Of a stretch of DNA of 31,251 nt, positions 5,531 through 13,255 are shown one piece after another. The stretch covers positions 1 to 31,251 of the IMG/VR virus record IMGVR_UViG_3300047552_001268. One strand, written 5' to 3'. Under the pieces are notes generated by a model. That model was given only the letters and a program-made list of their open reading frames with translations. It was not told the DNA's origin and made no database searches. Source of the stretch: a virus. Position 1 is the first letter of the stretch. Every line of letters begins with the position of its first letter. Made by a program: the position numbers and the translations under genes.

Positions 5531-7305
5531 TGGTCTGGGCGAAGATCGACGATGAAATTCTCGACAACGAGAAGATCGCAAATGCTGGGGTGCTCGGCTT
5601 TGCGCTGCACATAGCCGCCATCACCTGGTGTTGTCGCAAGCTCACCGACGGCTTCATCCCTTACCCACGCGTCCGACTCCTTCTGGACCTGAGCGATCTC
5701 GCCGTCGAGTTTGTCGAGGCTACCGACAGCATCAAAGGCTTCAAGGACAGCGCCCAAAAGGCGCTGTACGACCTCGGGCAAGCTCAAGCCGACAACATCG
5801 CCAAGACCCTTGTTGGGTGCGGCCTCTGGCGAGAGGACGAGGAGCGCGGCGGGTTCTGGATCCACGACTTCCTCGAGTACAACCCAAGTCGCGAAGAAGC
5901 CGAGGCGCAGAAGGCGGCGCGGACTGAGGCCGGTCGGCGGGGTGGACAGGCCAACGCTCGAAAGCGAACACGAGCCACCCCGGAAGCACTTGCTCAAGCA
6001 AGTGCTCAAGCAAGTGCTCAAGCAAGTGCTCAAGCAAGTGCTCAAGCAAGTGCTCAAGCAAGTGCTCAAGCAAGTGCTCAAGCAAGTGCTCAAGCACCTG
6101 CTCAAGCAAGTGCTCAAGCACCTGCTCAAGCAAAATCGAAGCAAGGCGCGAGCAAAACTGTAGCGAGTCCTGCTGTCTTGACCGCGGCGGCGTCTCAGAC
6201 TGGTCTCCGATTGGCAGCACCACTCACCGTCCTGACCGCCACCCATGAGACAGGGTCGCGTGACGGAGATCGGTCGGAAGCCTTGCAAGTTTCCGAAAAC
6301 GCTTCTGTTTTCAAAACGGACCAAGCACTTGCTGTAGCACTTGCTCAAGCACCTGCTCAAGCAAGTGCTCAAGCACCTGCTCAAGCAAGTGCTCAAGCAC
6401 TTGCTCAAGCAAAATCGAAGCAAAACTGTACCCCGATCCCGATCCCGATCCCCTTAAGAGATCCCTCCCCTACCCCGCCCAAGGGGCGGGTATCGGCGGA
6501 CGACGCCGTGGCAGCGTTGCGCAAGCTCCGAGGCTACTCCGGTGCCGGCCTGCTAAACGATGCCGCGGTCGAGACCCTCACCGCCCACGGCTTCGAATGC
6601 TCGCGCGAGTTCGAAGTTGCAGACCGTGGCGACGGCCGCCGTGGATTCGTCGACATCGTCGCGCGACACGGATCGACCGTGGTCGCGATCGAACTGGATC
6701 GGGAGTCGCCGAGGGAGAAGTCGATCCGCAAGCTCGCCCAAGTCCCGGACGCACACCGGATCGTCGTGCTGCGAGAAGCACCGGACCCGATCGGGAAAGA
6801 TCCTCGCTTGGACTTCGTTGTCGGGCTCGGCGCGCCGCGCGAGACGGGACCATCTCGCCAGCGCATTGTCGACCTTGGCACACCCGGCATGGAGGAAGCC
6901 GTTTACGCATTCTCCGACGCGCTAGCTCGCGGGCTTGGCCACGAGGTGGCCGTGGTCAACGAGCGCTCGCCTCGAGTTGCGCTGGCGGCGGCGATCAACA
7001 CTCACCTGCGAGCCGACGGTACCATCTCCGGAGCACTCGCTGCGCTGCGAGAAGCCGTCGCCGAGTGGGTCGACGCGAATCGCGAGCAACCGAAGTTCAC
7101 CTCCGGCTGGAGCCCCCGAAAGTTTCTGGACTGGCTGAACGAGCGTGAGCACGACGTCGACGTCGACGAACCGCCGCCGCCCGCGGCACCCACCAAGTCC
7201 GAGCCACCCCGCGATCCGCCGATGACGCCTGCGCAGCGCGCGCAGCGCATGGCCCAGCTCGCCGAGCTCGAAAACGATCCCGCCTACCGGAGCAAGTTCC
7301 TGTGA
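5530..7305 (+). CDS. Replication initiator-like protein with AQAS repeats and nuclease-like domain
   Basis: ATG 5530 follows GGAGGT and overlaps the methyltransferase stop; the product has 591 residues. Residues 1-140 (MVWAKIDDEILDNEKIANAG, later GLWREDEERGGFWIHDFLEY) resemble the N-terminal winged-helix domain of phage replisome organiser proteins. Residues 154-202 and 271-295 are (A-Q-A-S/P) repeats encoded by the 12-bp arrays. Residues about 320-415 look like a PD-(D/E)XK nuclease or its inactive relative: GFVDIV (D375), AIELDR (E388, D390) and EKSIRKL (K397). The C-terminal part (SGWSPRKFLDWLNE, then proline-rich) is unassigned. The next two genes are primase and DnaB helicase, so initiation or helicase loading is the likely role. 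The combination of domains is unusual and may be a fusion. Confidence 0.7.
   Translation: MVWAKIDDEILDNEKIANAGVLGFALHIAAITWCCRKLTDGFIPYPRVRLLLDLSDLAVEFVEATDSIKGFKDSAQKALYDLGQAQADNIAKTLVGCGLWREDEERGGFWIHDFLEYNPSREEAEAQKAARTEAGRRGGQANARKRTRATPEALAQASAQASAQASAQASAQASAQASAQASAQASAQAPAQASAQAPAQAKSKQGASKTVASPAVLTAAASQTGLRLAAPLTVLTATHETGSRDGDRSEALQVSENASVFKTDQALAVALAQAPAQASAQAPAQASAQALAQAKSKQNCTPIPIPIPLRDPSPTPPKGRVSADDAVAALRKLRGYSGAGLLNDAAVETLTAHGFECSREFEVADRGDGRRGFVDIVARHGSTVVAIELDRESPREKSIRKLAQVPDAHRIVVLREAPDPIGKDPRLDFVVGLGAPRETGPSRQRIVDLGTPGMEEAVYAFSDALARGLGHEVAVVNERSPRVALAAAINTHLRADGTISGALAALREAVAEWVDANREQPKFTSGWSPRKFLDWLNEREHDVDVDEPPPPAAPTKSEPPRDPPMTPAQRAQRMAQLAELENDPAYRSKFL
5991..6134 (+). repeat. 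Twelve tandem 12-bp units, candidate iterons
   Basis: Unit TGCTCAAGCAAG occurs eight times without change (5991-6086), then one CC variant, one perfect unit, another CC variant and a final AAA variant. It encodes A-Q-A-S/P in the replication gene. The left edge also forms a 10-bp inverted repeat (5985-5994 with 5997-6006). Composition is less GC-rich than its surroundings. In lambda and related phages the origin iterons lie inside the initiator gene, which is why an origin role is suggested. Confidence 0.9.
6342..6413 (+). repeat. Second array of six 12-bp units
   Basis: Six units of the same family (TGCTCAAGCAAG with CC, CT and AAA variants) lie about 210 bp after the first array. Both arrays end with the same sequence (CAAAATCGAAGCAA, then GCAAAACTGTA further on or immediately), showing that the arrays and their right flank were duplicated. 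Confidence 0.9.
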
Positions 7306-8348
7306 GCGCGGTGCCGTCACGATCGGATCACGCTCGCGAGGTTCGCTACGCGCTGACCGACGCGTACCTGCTTTGCGAGCGCCTCGGACTGCTGACAGGT
7401 CCAGGCGCGTTCAAGCGTCAGGCTGGCGGCGTGATCATCCGTTGCCCCGCACATCAAGAACGCACGCCATCGTGCTCTGTTCGACGGGGGCCCGACGGGA
7501 CGATCGCCTGGAGGTGCCACGCATGCGGCGCGAGCGGTGATGCGTTGACCCTGATCGCGACGGTGCACGCGCTGAATCTTCGGGCCGACTTTCGGTCGGT
7601 GCTTCGCATCGGAGCCGAGATCGGCGGACTGCACTTGGTCGTTCACGAGCTCGACTCGGGCGAGCGTGTGGCGGAACGTCCGGCTCCGCCGCCACCGCCG
7701 GCACCGGAACCAGAACGAACGTACCCGCCCGAGTCGGAAGTCGCCGCACTGTGGGCCGCTGCGAAGTCGGTGTCCGACGACGCCGAGGCCGTTGCGTGGC
7801 TCGCCAGTCGTGGACTCGATCCGGACCTTGTCGCGAGTGACGACGCCGCGCGCGTGCTTCCGAAGGGCGCACGCCTTCCTCGGTGGGCGCGCTACCAGCG
7901 CGCGTCGTGGACCGAGACGGGGCACCGGTTGATCGTGCCAATGCGCGACAGCGCTGGCGCGGTGAAGTCTGTGCGCGCAAGCCGAGTCATCGACGGTGAC
8001 AGTCCGAAGCGCTTGCCGCCCGGAGGGCACAAGGCCACCGGTCTCGTGATGGCGTGCCCGATCGGCACCGCCATGCTCAACGGCACTGCGAACCCGCCGG
8101 AAGTCGTCATCGTCGAGGGCGAGCCCGACTGGCTGACGTGGGTGACGCGCAAGACGGCGCGACCTACAGCGCGCATCGGCATCGTGTCTGGGAGCTGGTC
8201 GCTCGCGATGGCTCAGCGGCTACCCCCTGGAACGATCGTTTGGCTGCGCACCGACCACGATGCCGCTGGTGATCGATACGCCGCAGAGATTGCCCGCACG
8301 CTTCGGTGGGTTGGTTGCTTCGTCCAGAGAGGTGGCATCCGTGTCTGA
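7302..8348 (+). CDS. DNA primase with CHC2 zinc finger and Toprim domain
   Basis: GTG 7302 overlaps the previous stop (GTGA) and gives 348 residues. Near residues 48-79 there is a CHC2-type zinc finger: CPAHQERTPSC, then WRCHACGASGDALTLI. Residues about 115-150 are a proline-rich linker. The C-terminal half has Toprim features: VVIVEGEPDWLTW (catalytic glutamate near residue 271) and RTDHDAAGDRYA (acidic pair near 317). This is the architecture of small phage primases that synthesise RNA primers for lagging-strand synthesis. The DnaB-like helicase gene overlaps its 3' end, so the two are likely made together. The call is firm for the two domains; activity is inferred. Confidence 0.88.
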   Translation: MSAVPSRSDHAREVRYALTDAYLLCERLGLLTGPGAFKRQAGGVIIRCPAHQERTPSCSVRRGPDGTIAWRCHACGASGDALTLIATVHALNLRADFRSVLRIGAEIGGLHLVVHELDSGERVAERPAPPPPPAPEPERTYPPESEVAALWAAAKSVSDDAEAVAWLASRGLDPDLVASDDAARVLPKGARLPRWARYQRASWTETGHRLIVPMRDSAGAVKSVRASRVIDGDSPKRLPPGGHKATGLVMACPIGTAMLNGTANPPEVVIVEGEPDWLTWVTRKTARPTARIGIVSGSWSLAMAQRLPPGTIVWLRTDHDAAGDRYAAEIARTLRWVGCFVQRGGIRV

Positions 8349-9978
8349 ATCGACCGCGCGCGATGAGAACGATCGTCTTCGGGATGGATCGCTTCCAGCG
8401 AATCCTGGCGATGACGCCGCACCGATCCCTCTTGAGTCCGACGCTCGCAAAACGGCGATGGGCCTTGCCGCTCAGAACGGCCGCCAGCCGCCGCCGAGTG
8501 ATGTGCCGGCCGAGACGTCGCTACTTGCCGCGCTGCTTTGGTGCGGGACGTACGCGCCGAACACGCACACTCCGAGCGTGGTGATCGACCTGATCGACCG
8601 CGCGGAGATGATGTTCCTTCCGGCCCACATAGCGATCTGGGCGGCGATGCTTGCTCTCAAGTCGCGCGATGTTCCTTGCGACGTCACCGCGGTACATAGC
8701 GAGCTTGTTCGGCAGAAGTCCGAACGGATCGCGAATGGCCTGAACTACCTAGAGCAGCTGATCATCAGCGCTGTCCCGGCGACAGTCCTGAAGCTCCGCG
8801 AGTATGCCGAGTCGGTACGTGAGACTTGGCTGCGTCGTCACCTCATCGAGCTTGCGCGTGACCTGCACACGCAGGCTCGCAACGCGAAGGGTGACGCATC
8901 CGAGATCGCAGCAGGCTTCGCCGTTCGCCTGAGCGACACTGCTGGCAAGGGCGCGCGCGATGCGTCGTTCGTGCACGTGTCGGTGCCGCTCTCTCGGACG
9001 ATGCGCAAGGCGCAAGCGCCTGCATCCAACGAGGCCCTCACGACAGGCTTCGCGAAGGTCGATGAACTCCTCCTCGGCGGCCTTCGCCGTAGACAGGTCA
9101 CGATCCTTGGAGCGCGCACGTCGGTGGGGAAGAGCGCACTAGCGCTCGAGATCGCAATCAGCGCGCATGAGGCGCGTCCGTCGGACGCGGTGCTCTACGT
9201 GAGCATGGAGATGACCGAAGACGAGTTCACGGACCGAATGGTTTCGTCTCGGGCGAAGGTCGACATGGACGTGATCCTTCGCGGAGAGGTTTCCGACGCA
9301 GAGTACGAACGGATGTTGGAAGTGAATCGCCAGATCCGAGGCGAGGAGATCTACTTCAACGTTCGTCAGAACCTGACGCTGACCCAGATCCGAGGCATGG
9401 CGTCGAAGGTCTCTCGAGAGACTCAGGCCAAAGGCAAACGACTTGGGCTCATCGTGGTCGATCACATCGGGCTCGTGAAGCCCGACGAACGCAAGCCGTC
9501 ACGTGAGCAGGAGGTCGCAAACACGTCGCGAGGTCTTCGCGACCTGGCGAATGACTACGACTGCCATGTGCTCGGCTTGGCGCAGATCGGTCGCGAGTCC
9601 GAGAAGCAAGCCGGCAAGAGCAAGATGCCCCAACTCCATCACCTGCGGGAGAGCGGCTCGATCGAACAGGACACGAACAACGTGCTGATCCTCCATCGCG
9701 AGCGCGACAAGGACGGGCTCTTCCCGGAAGGCAAGCCCGCCAAGCTCGCCGTAGCGAAGGCGAGGAACGGCCGGCTCGGCCTTGCGTGGCTCGCCGTGGA
9801 GCCGAGGTTCGTCAGATTCTCTCCGTGGGAGACCTCCGATCAGGCCAAGTCGCGACCACCGAGCAGCCGAGCAAACCGCAATCACGTGGCGAAGCCCGAA
9901 GACGGAATCGACGACGACGGACAGGAGTACGACCCGCAGTCGTTCCGACGATCGCTCGATCCGGAAGGCGACGCTTGA
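8341..9978 (+). CDS. Replicative DNA helicase, DnaB family
   Basis: From GTG 8341 the product has 545 residues; a GTG at 8332 is an equal alternative and both have AGAGAGG upstream. Residues about 55-185 form the DnaB N-terminal helical domain (VPAETSLLAALLWCG ... LNYLEQLIISAVPAT). The C-terminal RecA-like domain has Walker A GARTSVGKSALALE (K264), the H1a-type strand VLYVSMEM, Walker B GLIVVDHIGLV, and the downstream HVLGLAQIGRESEKQ and HLRESGSIEQD motifs typical of DnaB. It would unwind DNA at the phage fork with the adjacent primase. The start overlaps the primase stop. The C-terminal 50 residues are charged and probably disordered. Confidence 0.92.
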   Translation: MSESTARDENDRLRDGSLPANPGDDAAPIPLESDARKTAMGLAAQNGRQPPPSDVPAETSLLAALLWCGTYAPNTHTPSVVIDLIDRAEMMFLPAHIAIWAAMLALKSRDVPCDVTAVHSELVRQKSERIANGLNYLEQLIISAVPATVLKLREYAESVRETWLRRHLIELARDLHTQARNAKGDASEIAAGFAVRLSDTAGKGARDASFVHVSVPLSRTMRKAQAPASNEALTTGFAKVDELLLGGLRRRQVTILGARTSVGKSALALEIAISAHEARPSDAVLYVSMEMTEDEFTDRMVSSRAKVDMDVILRGEVSDAEYERMLEVNRQIRGEEIYFNVRQNLTLTQIRGMASKVSRETQAKGKRLGLIVVDHIGLVKPDERKPSREQEVANTSRGLRDLANDYDCHVLGLAQIGRESEKQAGKSKMPQLHHLRESGSIEQDTNNVLILHRERDKDGLFPEGKPAKLAVAKARNGRLGLAWLAVEPRFVRFSPWETSDQAKSRPPSSRANRNHVAKPEDGIDDDGQEYDPQSFRRSLDPEGDA

Positions 9979-10003
9979 TCCGAACCATGTGGAGACAACA
10001 GCG

Positions 10004-10366
10004 ATGAATCTTGGCGAACTGATCGAACTACTCAAGCCGCTTAGGAAGGACGCGATCGTCCTCGTCGACGGTCCATGTCGACTCACCCCGGGAGGGCTCG
10101 AGAGCTATCGGGGGTACTACGAGGATCTGGCCATCGGCGTGAACGTGGACAGCTTGGCGCCCACGGTGGCGGAGTTTCTCGCGGAGCTCGAAGCAGCGGT
10201 CGGAAAGACCTTCCATGGCTACAAGGGCGGTGAGTATCGAATGAGCCTTCGCACGCGCGTGTGGTTCTCGAACCACGGGGAGTGCAGCGACAACGGCCCG
10301 ACAGGGATCGCGCCCCGCGATGCTGACGACTACGTCGTCCGTCTGACTTACGGACGAGCCGAATGA
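10004..10366 (+). CDS. Hypothetical protein, 120 residues
   Basis: ATG 10004 is preceded by GGAG about 10 bases upstream. The N-terminus MNLGELIELLKPLRKDAIVL is helical, and the middle (GLESYRGYYEDLAIGVN, VAEFLAELEAAVGKTFHGYKGGEYRM) with later DDYVVRLTYG suggests a compact alpha/beta protein. The pattern 'P-x-x-L-x-S-Y-R-G-x-Y-x-D-L-A-I' is seen in small phage early proteins, but no function is known to me. It opens the run of small overlapping genes after the helicase. Confidence 0.6.
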   Translation: MNLGELIELLKPLRKDAIVLVDGPCRLTPGGLESYRGYYEDLAIGVNVDSLAPTVAEFLAELEAAVGKTFHGYKGGEYRMSLRTRVWFSNHGECSDNGPTGIAPRDADDYVVRLTYGRAE

Positions 10367-10375
10367 GGTGTCCCC

Positions 10376-10633
10376 GTGAGTAACTTCGCTGCCCGCATGG
10401 CTTCGTGCCTCGCTGCGTGGCTGTTCGAGGACTGGCTGTCTAGTACGAACCCGACTCCTCGGAGGTGGCCTGGACGCACGCGATCACCATGGACGCTCAT
10501 CCGCGAGACGTGTCGCAAGGCACCGGCGTTCGGGTACGTCCCTAGAACGGTCGACGGAATTACTGAAGTCGAATGGATGGGCGCGCAACGTCATCGTCGT
10601 GCAGTCGATGAGCGACGACGAGGTGGTTCGTGA
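10376..10633 (+). CDS. Small hypothetical protein, possible mosaic or decaying gene
   Basis: GTG 10376 follows GAGGTG and gives 85 residues; its stop overlaps the next GTG. The N-terminal segment CLAAWLFEDW resembles CLSVWLFEGW in the gene at 11958-12386, and the corresponding DNA is similar. Near the 3' end it contains 32 bases identical to the terminase large-subunit gene, but read here in a different frame (giving an Arg/His-rich tail). Frame quality is mixed in the middle. It may be a real small gene, a gene assembled from copied fragments, or a remnant. Confidence 0.4.
   Translation: MSNFAARMASCLAAWLFEDWLSSTNPTPRRWPGRTRSPWTLIRETCRKAPAFGYVPRTVDGITEVEWMGAQRHRRAVDERRRGGS
10589..10620 (+). 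repeat. 32-bp exact repeat shared with the terminase gene (copy 1)
   Basis: These 32 bases are identical to 15390-15421, and a GCGCGC block at the same offset upstream (10581-10586 and 15382-15387) is also shared. In terL the segment encodes VIVVQSMSDD; here the same frame would read N-VIVVQSMSDD-E, but the surrounding gene uses another frame. Confidence 0.85.
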
Positions 10634-10938
10634 AGCTTCGACTTGTGCGCGAAGACGGAACGCCCGCCGAGCTCGAAGACCTCGTCACGTGCGACGCATC
10701 GACCGCCATCGAGATCGACGGCGTGTCTTGCCGCATCGCCGGATACGAGGGCCCCGATGGTCTGGATCCACCATGGTCGGTGGCGTCAGCATCAGGATCG
10801 ATCACCATCGAACTGACCTACCATCTGCGACGACGTGAAGTCGTTGAGCGACGCAACCATCGATCGATCACACGCCACGAGTACGACTGCCCGTTCGCAC
10901 GAACGCGTCGGCGGAGAGAGCGAGGAGAGCGAACGTGA
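10630..10938 (+). CDS. Hypothetical protein, 102 residues
   Basis: GTG 10630 overlaps the previous TGA (GTGA) and has GAGG upstream. The sequence MKLRLVREDGTPAELEDLV, a beta-like middle (IEIDGVSCRIAGYEGPDG) and ITIELTYHLRRREVVERR suggest a small beta-rich protein with a basic C-terminus (FARTRRRRERGERT). No family is recognised. The stop overlaps the next start, so it belongs to the coupled early cluster. Confidence 0.55.
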   Translation: MKLRLVREDGTPAELEDLVTCDASTAIEIDGVSCRIAGYEGPDGLDPPWSVASASGSITIELTYHLRRREVVERRNHRSITRHEYDCPFARTRRRRERGERT

Positions 10939-11540
10939 GCAAGACATCAGAGGGTGTGAAGGCAACGCTGGGGGAGCTCGCGCGCTGCGCAAGCGAGAAG
11001 GTCGCCGTGGGGCGAGCGGCTCCGACGACTCTGCGGTTCACCATTCCGGGCGAGCCCGTCGGGAAGGAACGAGCGCGAGTCTTCCGCAAGGTGAATCCGA
11101 ACGGCACGGTCATCACGCGCGCAGTGACCCCCGAGAAGACCAGAGCCTACGAAGAGAAGGTCCGCACCATCGCTCAGATCGCCGTCAACCAATCGCGATG
11201 GGCGTGGTCGACGAAGGACCGCTTCTCGATGGTCATCAAGGTGTACCGCACGCACTGGGACGCCGGCGCGGACGCATCCAACGTTCTCAAGTCGATCGAA
11301 GATGCCTGCAACGGCGTCACCTATCGCGACGACCGCTACGTGCGCGGTGTTGGGATTGCGCTTCAGCCTCCGGACCCGGACAACCCCCGAGTCGAGGTGG
11401 AGATCCATCGCTACCTGGTGACCCACTCCCAACCAAAGAAGGTGGTCGTCAACGCCGAGGCGGAGTGCGACGCGATCATCGGCACAAGTCCTAGCGTGCC
11501 TGCGCTGACCGTAAGCGAGGCGAGGAGGTTGCTGCGATGA
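10935..11540 (+). CDS. RusA-family Holliday junction resolvase
   Basis: This 201-residue protein has the RusA fold signature: after a variable N-terminus, RFTIPGEPVGKERARVFRK, followed by the acidic catalytic region WDAGADASNVLKSIEDACNG and TYRDDRYVRG. The spaced aspartates (D-A-D-x-x-N-x-x-K-x-x-x-D and the D-D pair) match the metal-binding site of RusA. It would cut four-way DNA junctions formed during phage replication or recombination, clearing branches before packaging. The N-terminal 30 and C-terminal 45 residues extend beyond the usual 120-residue RusA. It overlaps both neighbours by 4 bp. Confidence 0.88.
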   Translation: MSKTSEGVKATLGELARCASEKVAVGRAAPTTLRFTIPGEPVGKERARVFRKVNPNGTVITRAVTPEKTRAYEEKVRTIAQIAVNQSRWAWSTKDRFSMVIKVYRTHWDAGADASNVLKSIEDACNGVTYRDDRYVRGVGIALQPPDPDNPRVEVEIHRYLVTHSQPKKVVVNAEAECDAIIGTSPSVPALTVSEARRLLR

Positions 11541-11773
11541 GGCGGGACCTCGAAGAGCTCACGCGGAAGGTCCGGAAAGGTGCCTACCCCGAGATCTTTC
11601 GAACGTCGGAGTGGGAGGACGACGCGCTCGTGCTCGCCGACCTGCTTCTCGAGGAAGGCATCCTTCGAGCGTACACGCCTGCATGGGTCGTTCTCGAAGA
11701 CGCGCAGGCTGCTGTGCGTCGGTGGAACATCGAACAAGCGGCGCGGTGGGCGACTGGGAGGTTGGTGCGATGA
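11537..11773 (+). CDS. Small hypothetical protein, 78 residues
   Basis: ATG 11537 overlaps the RusA stop. The protein is predicted to be helical (DLEELTRKVRKG, ALVLADLLLEEGILRAYTPA, VLEDAQAAVRRWNIEQAARW). It is acidic in the centre and basic at the end. No family or motif is recognised. Translational coupling and clean codon use support that it is real. Confidence 0.55.
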   Translation: MRRDLEELTRKVRKGAYPEIFRTSEWEDDALVLADLLLEEGILRAYTPAWVVLEDAQAAVRRWNIEQAARWATGRLVR

Positions 11774-11961
11774 CGAGGTTCACGATTGCATTCGAACACC
11801 GCGGCCTGACCAACGGTCAGACCTTGGAGTTGAAGTCGCTCGCGCCGGAGGAACTTGCTCGCATCGAGGATCTGATGCACGAGATGAAGGTCTACATCGA
11901 GCGCGTGGCGGAGAAGGAACGGCGCGACAAGATGCGCGCGACGCTGAGAGGTGAGCGATGA
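11770..11961 (+). CDS. Small hypothetical protein, 63 residues
   Basis: ATG 11770 overlaps the previous stop. MTRFTIAFEHRGLTNGQTLE looks like a beta hairpin, followed by a long charged helix (ELARIEDLMHEMKVYIERVA, EKERRDKMRATLRGER). No function is recognised. The stop overlaps the next ATG. Confidence 0.55.
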   Translation: MTRFTIAFEHRGLTNGQTLELKSLAPEELARIEDLMHEMKVYIERVAEKERRDKMRATLRGER

Positions 11962-12386
11962 CGACACCCCTCCTCAGCGAAGAGCAACGCCGCTACGACT
12001 TGATCGCGCTCGCCATCCAAGGTGCAGAGGATCCAGACGCGGCCGTCGTGCTGTCCGACGCGATGCACGAGATGGGTGTCGAGACGCCAAAGCTCGCCTT
12101 CTTGCTGGTAGCCAAGTTCTCGGAGGTGGAAGAGTTCATACGAGCGACCAAGGAGTTTGCAGGGAGCAATCCGCCCATGATGTGCTGGGCTCGCGCATGC
12201 CTCTCGGTGTGGCTCTTCGAAGGGTGGAGCACTAAGCCGTGGCCGCTCATCTCGAAGATCGAGAAGCAGATGCACGTGGTGTCAATGGCGGGGAGGATCC
12301 TCCGATCCGAAGAAGCCAAGACGCGGAACGTGCTCATAGAGGCTCTAGAAAAAGAGCTCTTTGGCCCGTACCTGCGCACGTACTAG
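11958..12386 (+). CDS. Hypothetical helical protein, 142 residues
   Basis: ATG 11958 overlaps the previous TGA. The sequence is helical throughout (RRYDLIALAIQGAEDPDAAV, LAFLLVAKFSEVEEFIRATK, EEAKTRNVLIEALEKELFG) with a Trp/Cys-rich centre (MMCWARACLSVWLFEGW). The central segment resembles the N-terminus of the small gene at 10376. No family is recognised. Confidence 0.6.
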   Translation: MTTPLLSEEQRRYDLIALAIQGAEDPDAAVVLSDAMHEMGVETPKLAFLLVAKFSEVEEFIRATKEFAGSNPPMMCWARACLSVWLFEGWSTKPWPLISKIEKQMHVVSMAGRILRSEEAKTRNVLIEALEKELFGPYLRTY

Positions 12387-12399
12387 CAACGGAGCAGCG

Positions 12400-12609
12400 A
12401 TGAACATGTCCCCAGACTTCTACTGCAACGTTTGCGACGTCTTCGATCTCGGGCCGCACGAACACGGTCGCGTAGCGACGGATCTGTCGGCTGCCGAGGT
12501 TCGCGCGCAAGCTCGCGAGTGGGGCGCGACTCGGCGGCCTTCGGGGTTGCGCTTGTTCTCCTCGCATCGCCTGATGCTCTCCTACGTGCGGCGCAGGGGA
12601 CCCGGATGA
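12400..12609 (+). CDS. Small protein with N-terminal CxxC and His motif
   Basis: ATG 12400 follows GGAG with a short gap and gives 69 residues. Near the N-terminus FYCNVCDVFDLGPHEHG has a CxxC pair and two histidines that could bind zinc, although a full four-ligand site is not certain. The rest is basic. The stop overlaps the next ATG at 12606. It is one of several small Cys/His proteins in this window. Confidence 0.5.
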   Translation: MNMSPDFYCNVCDVFDLGPHEHGRVATDLSAAEVRAQAREWGATRRPSGLRLFSSHRLMLSYVRRRGPG

Positions 12610-12812
12610 TGAGCGACACCGAACCAGTGACGCCGAACGAAGAGGCCGCGCTGCGTGAGCTCGAAGCGATGCTCACCGATCGCGGCCGCGTGCTCTCCCA
12701 TCGCGAGATCGCGCGCCGCCTCGGCATCTCCCATGGAGGGAGTCAGCTCATCGAGGCGCGCGCCATCGCGAAGCTACGGGACATGATCCGAAAGCGAGGA
12801 GCAGAGTGGTGA
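12606..12812 (+). CDS. Sigma-70 region 4-like helix-turn-helix protein
   Basis: This 68-residue protein (ATG 12606, or 12609) matches sigma factor region 4: NEEAALRELEAMLTDRGRVL, SHREIARRLGISHGGSQLIE, ARAIAKLRDMIRK. The pattern R-E-I-A-x-R-L-G-I-S-x-x-x-x-x-x-I-E-x-x-A-I-x-K-L-R is the classic recognition helix and its continuation. There is no region 2, so it is not a complete sigma factor. It could bind a -35 element, or act as a small co-regulator of middle or late genes. It lies just before the late control region. Confidence 0.7.
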   Translation: MMSDTEPVTPNEEAALRELEAMLTDRGRVLSHREIARRLGISHGGSQLIEARAIAKLRDMIRKRGAEW

Positions 12813-13054
12813 ACATCGAGTTTGACGAGACGACGTGCATCACGGCCGGACCGCTGCGCGCGCTTGGATGGCCGCTCCCGGAGACCATCCCCGACGTTGG
12901 GTGGATTCCTTTGGCGAGCATCAAGACGACGTTCCGTGTTGACCGCACGACCAACCCCATGGCCACCGGCATGCTGCGCGGAGAGATCGTCCACGAGTTC
13001 ACCGAGCCGTTTCGGTGGGTCGATGCTTCTGTCATGTGGTCGGAGCGGCCGTGA
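12809..13054 (+). CDS. Hypothetical protein, about 81 residues
   Basis: GTG 12809 overlaps the previous TGA; GTG 12806 is an alternative, and AGGAG lies upstream of both. The sequence has beta-like segments (NIEFDETTCITAGPLRALGW, IKTTFRVDRTTNPMATGM, GEIVHEFTEPFRWVDASVMW). No family is recognised. The stop overlaps a possible mini-gene start. Confidence 0.55.
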   Translation: MNIEFDETTCITAGPLRALGWPLPETIPDVGWIPLASIKTTFRVDRTTNPMATGMLRGEIVHEFTEPFRWVDASVMWSERP

Positions 13055-13134
13055 CGTCGTGGTGCCGACGGGTGCGCGATCCTGCGAGCGTGCTCCGTGC
13101 AGCTCTCGAGAGAGCTTGCAATCTGCAACCGTGA
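13051..13134 (+). CDS. Possible 27-residue mini-gene
   Basis: GTG 13051 overlaps the previous stop (GTGA), and a frame of 27 codons runs to TGA 13132-13134 (MTSWCRRVRDPASVLRAALE...). The only support is the overlapping start, which is the rule in this cluster, and the lack of other content here. It could be chance. Confidence 0.3.
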   Translation: MTSWCRRVRDPASVLRAALERACNLQP

Positions 13135-13150
13135 GGACCACAAAGAAGCA

Positions 13151-13181
13151 AACCCCACTCGACTGGGCATCGAGTGGGGTT
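13151..13181. terminator. 12-bp perfect hairpin closing the early gene cluster
   Basis: Arms AACCCCACTCGA (13151-13162) and TCGAGTGGGGTT (13170-13181) enclose a 7-base loop. On the + strand an A-rich stretch precedes it and only two T follow; on the minus strand the stem is followed by TTTGCTTCTTTG, so it may work in both directions. It separates the early cluster from the gene starting at 13256. The rest of 13135-13255 probably holds a promoter, but no convincing -35/-10 pair is visible. Confidence 0.6.
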
Positions 13182-13255
13182 CCGAGCGATGGTCTCCGCC
13201 TCGCGTGGTGAGGCAAACCGTACAGTCCGCGCGGGTCGCGGGCAAGGAGGAGACG

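Noticed and set aside
5305-6423. Long minus-strand frame with a Cys/Leu/Ser-rich repeat (LSKCLSTC-type), 372 codons
   Set aside because: It is the antisense image of the 12-bp AQAS arrays in the replication gene, has no ribosome site or sensible domains, and overlaps a well-supported gene and the end of the methyltransferase.
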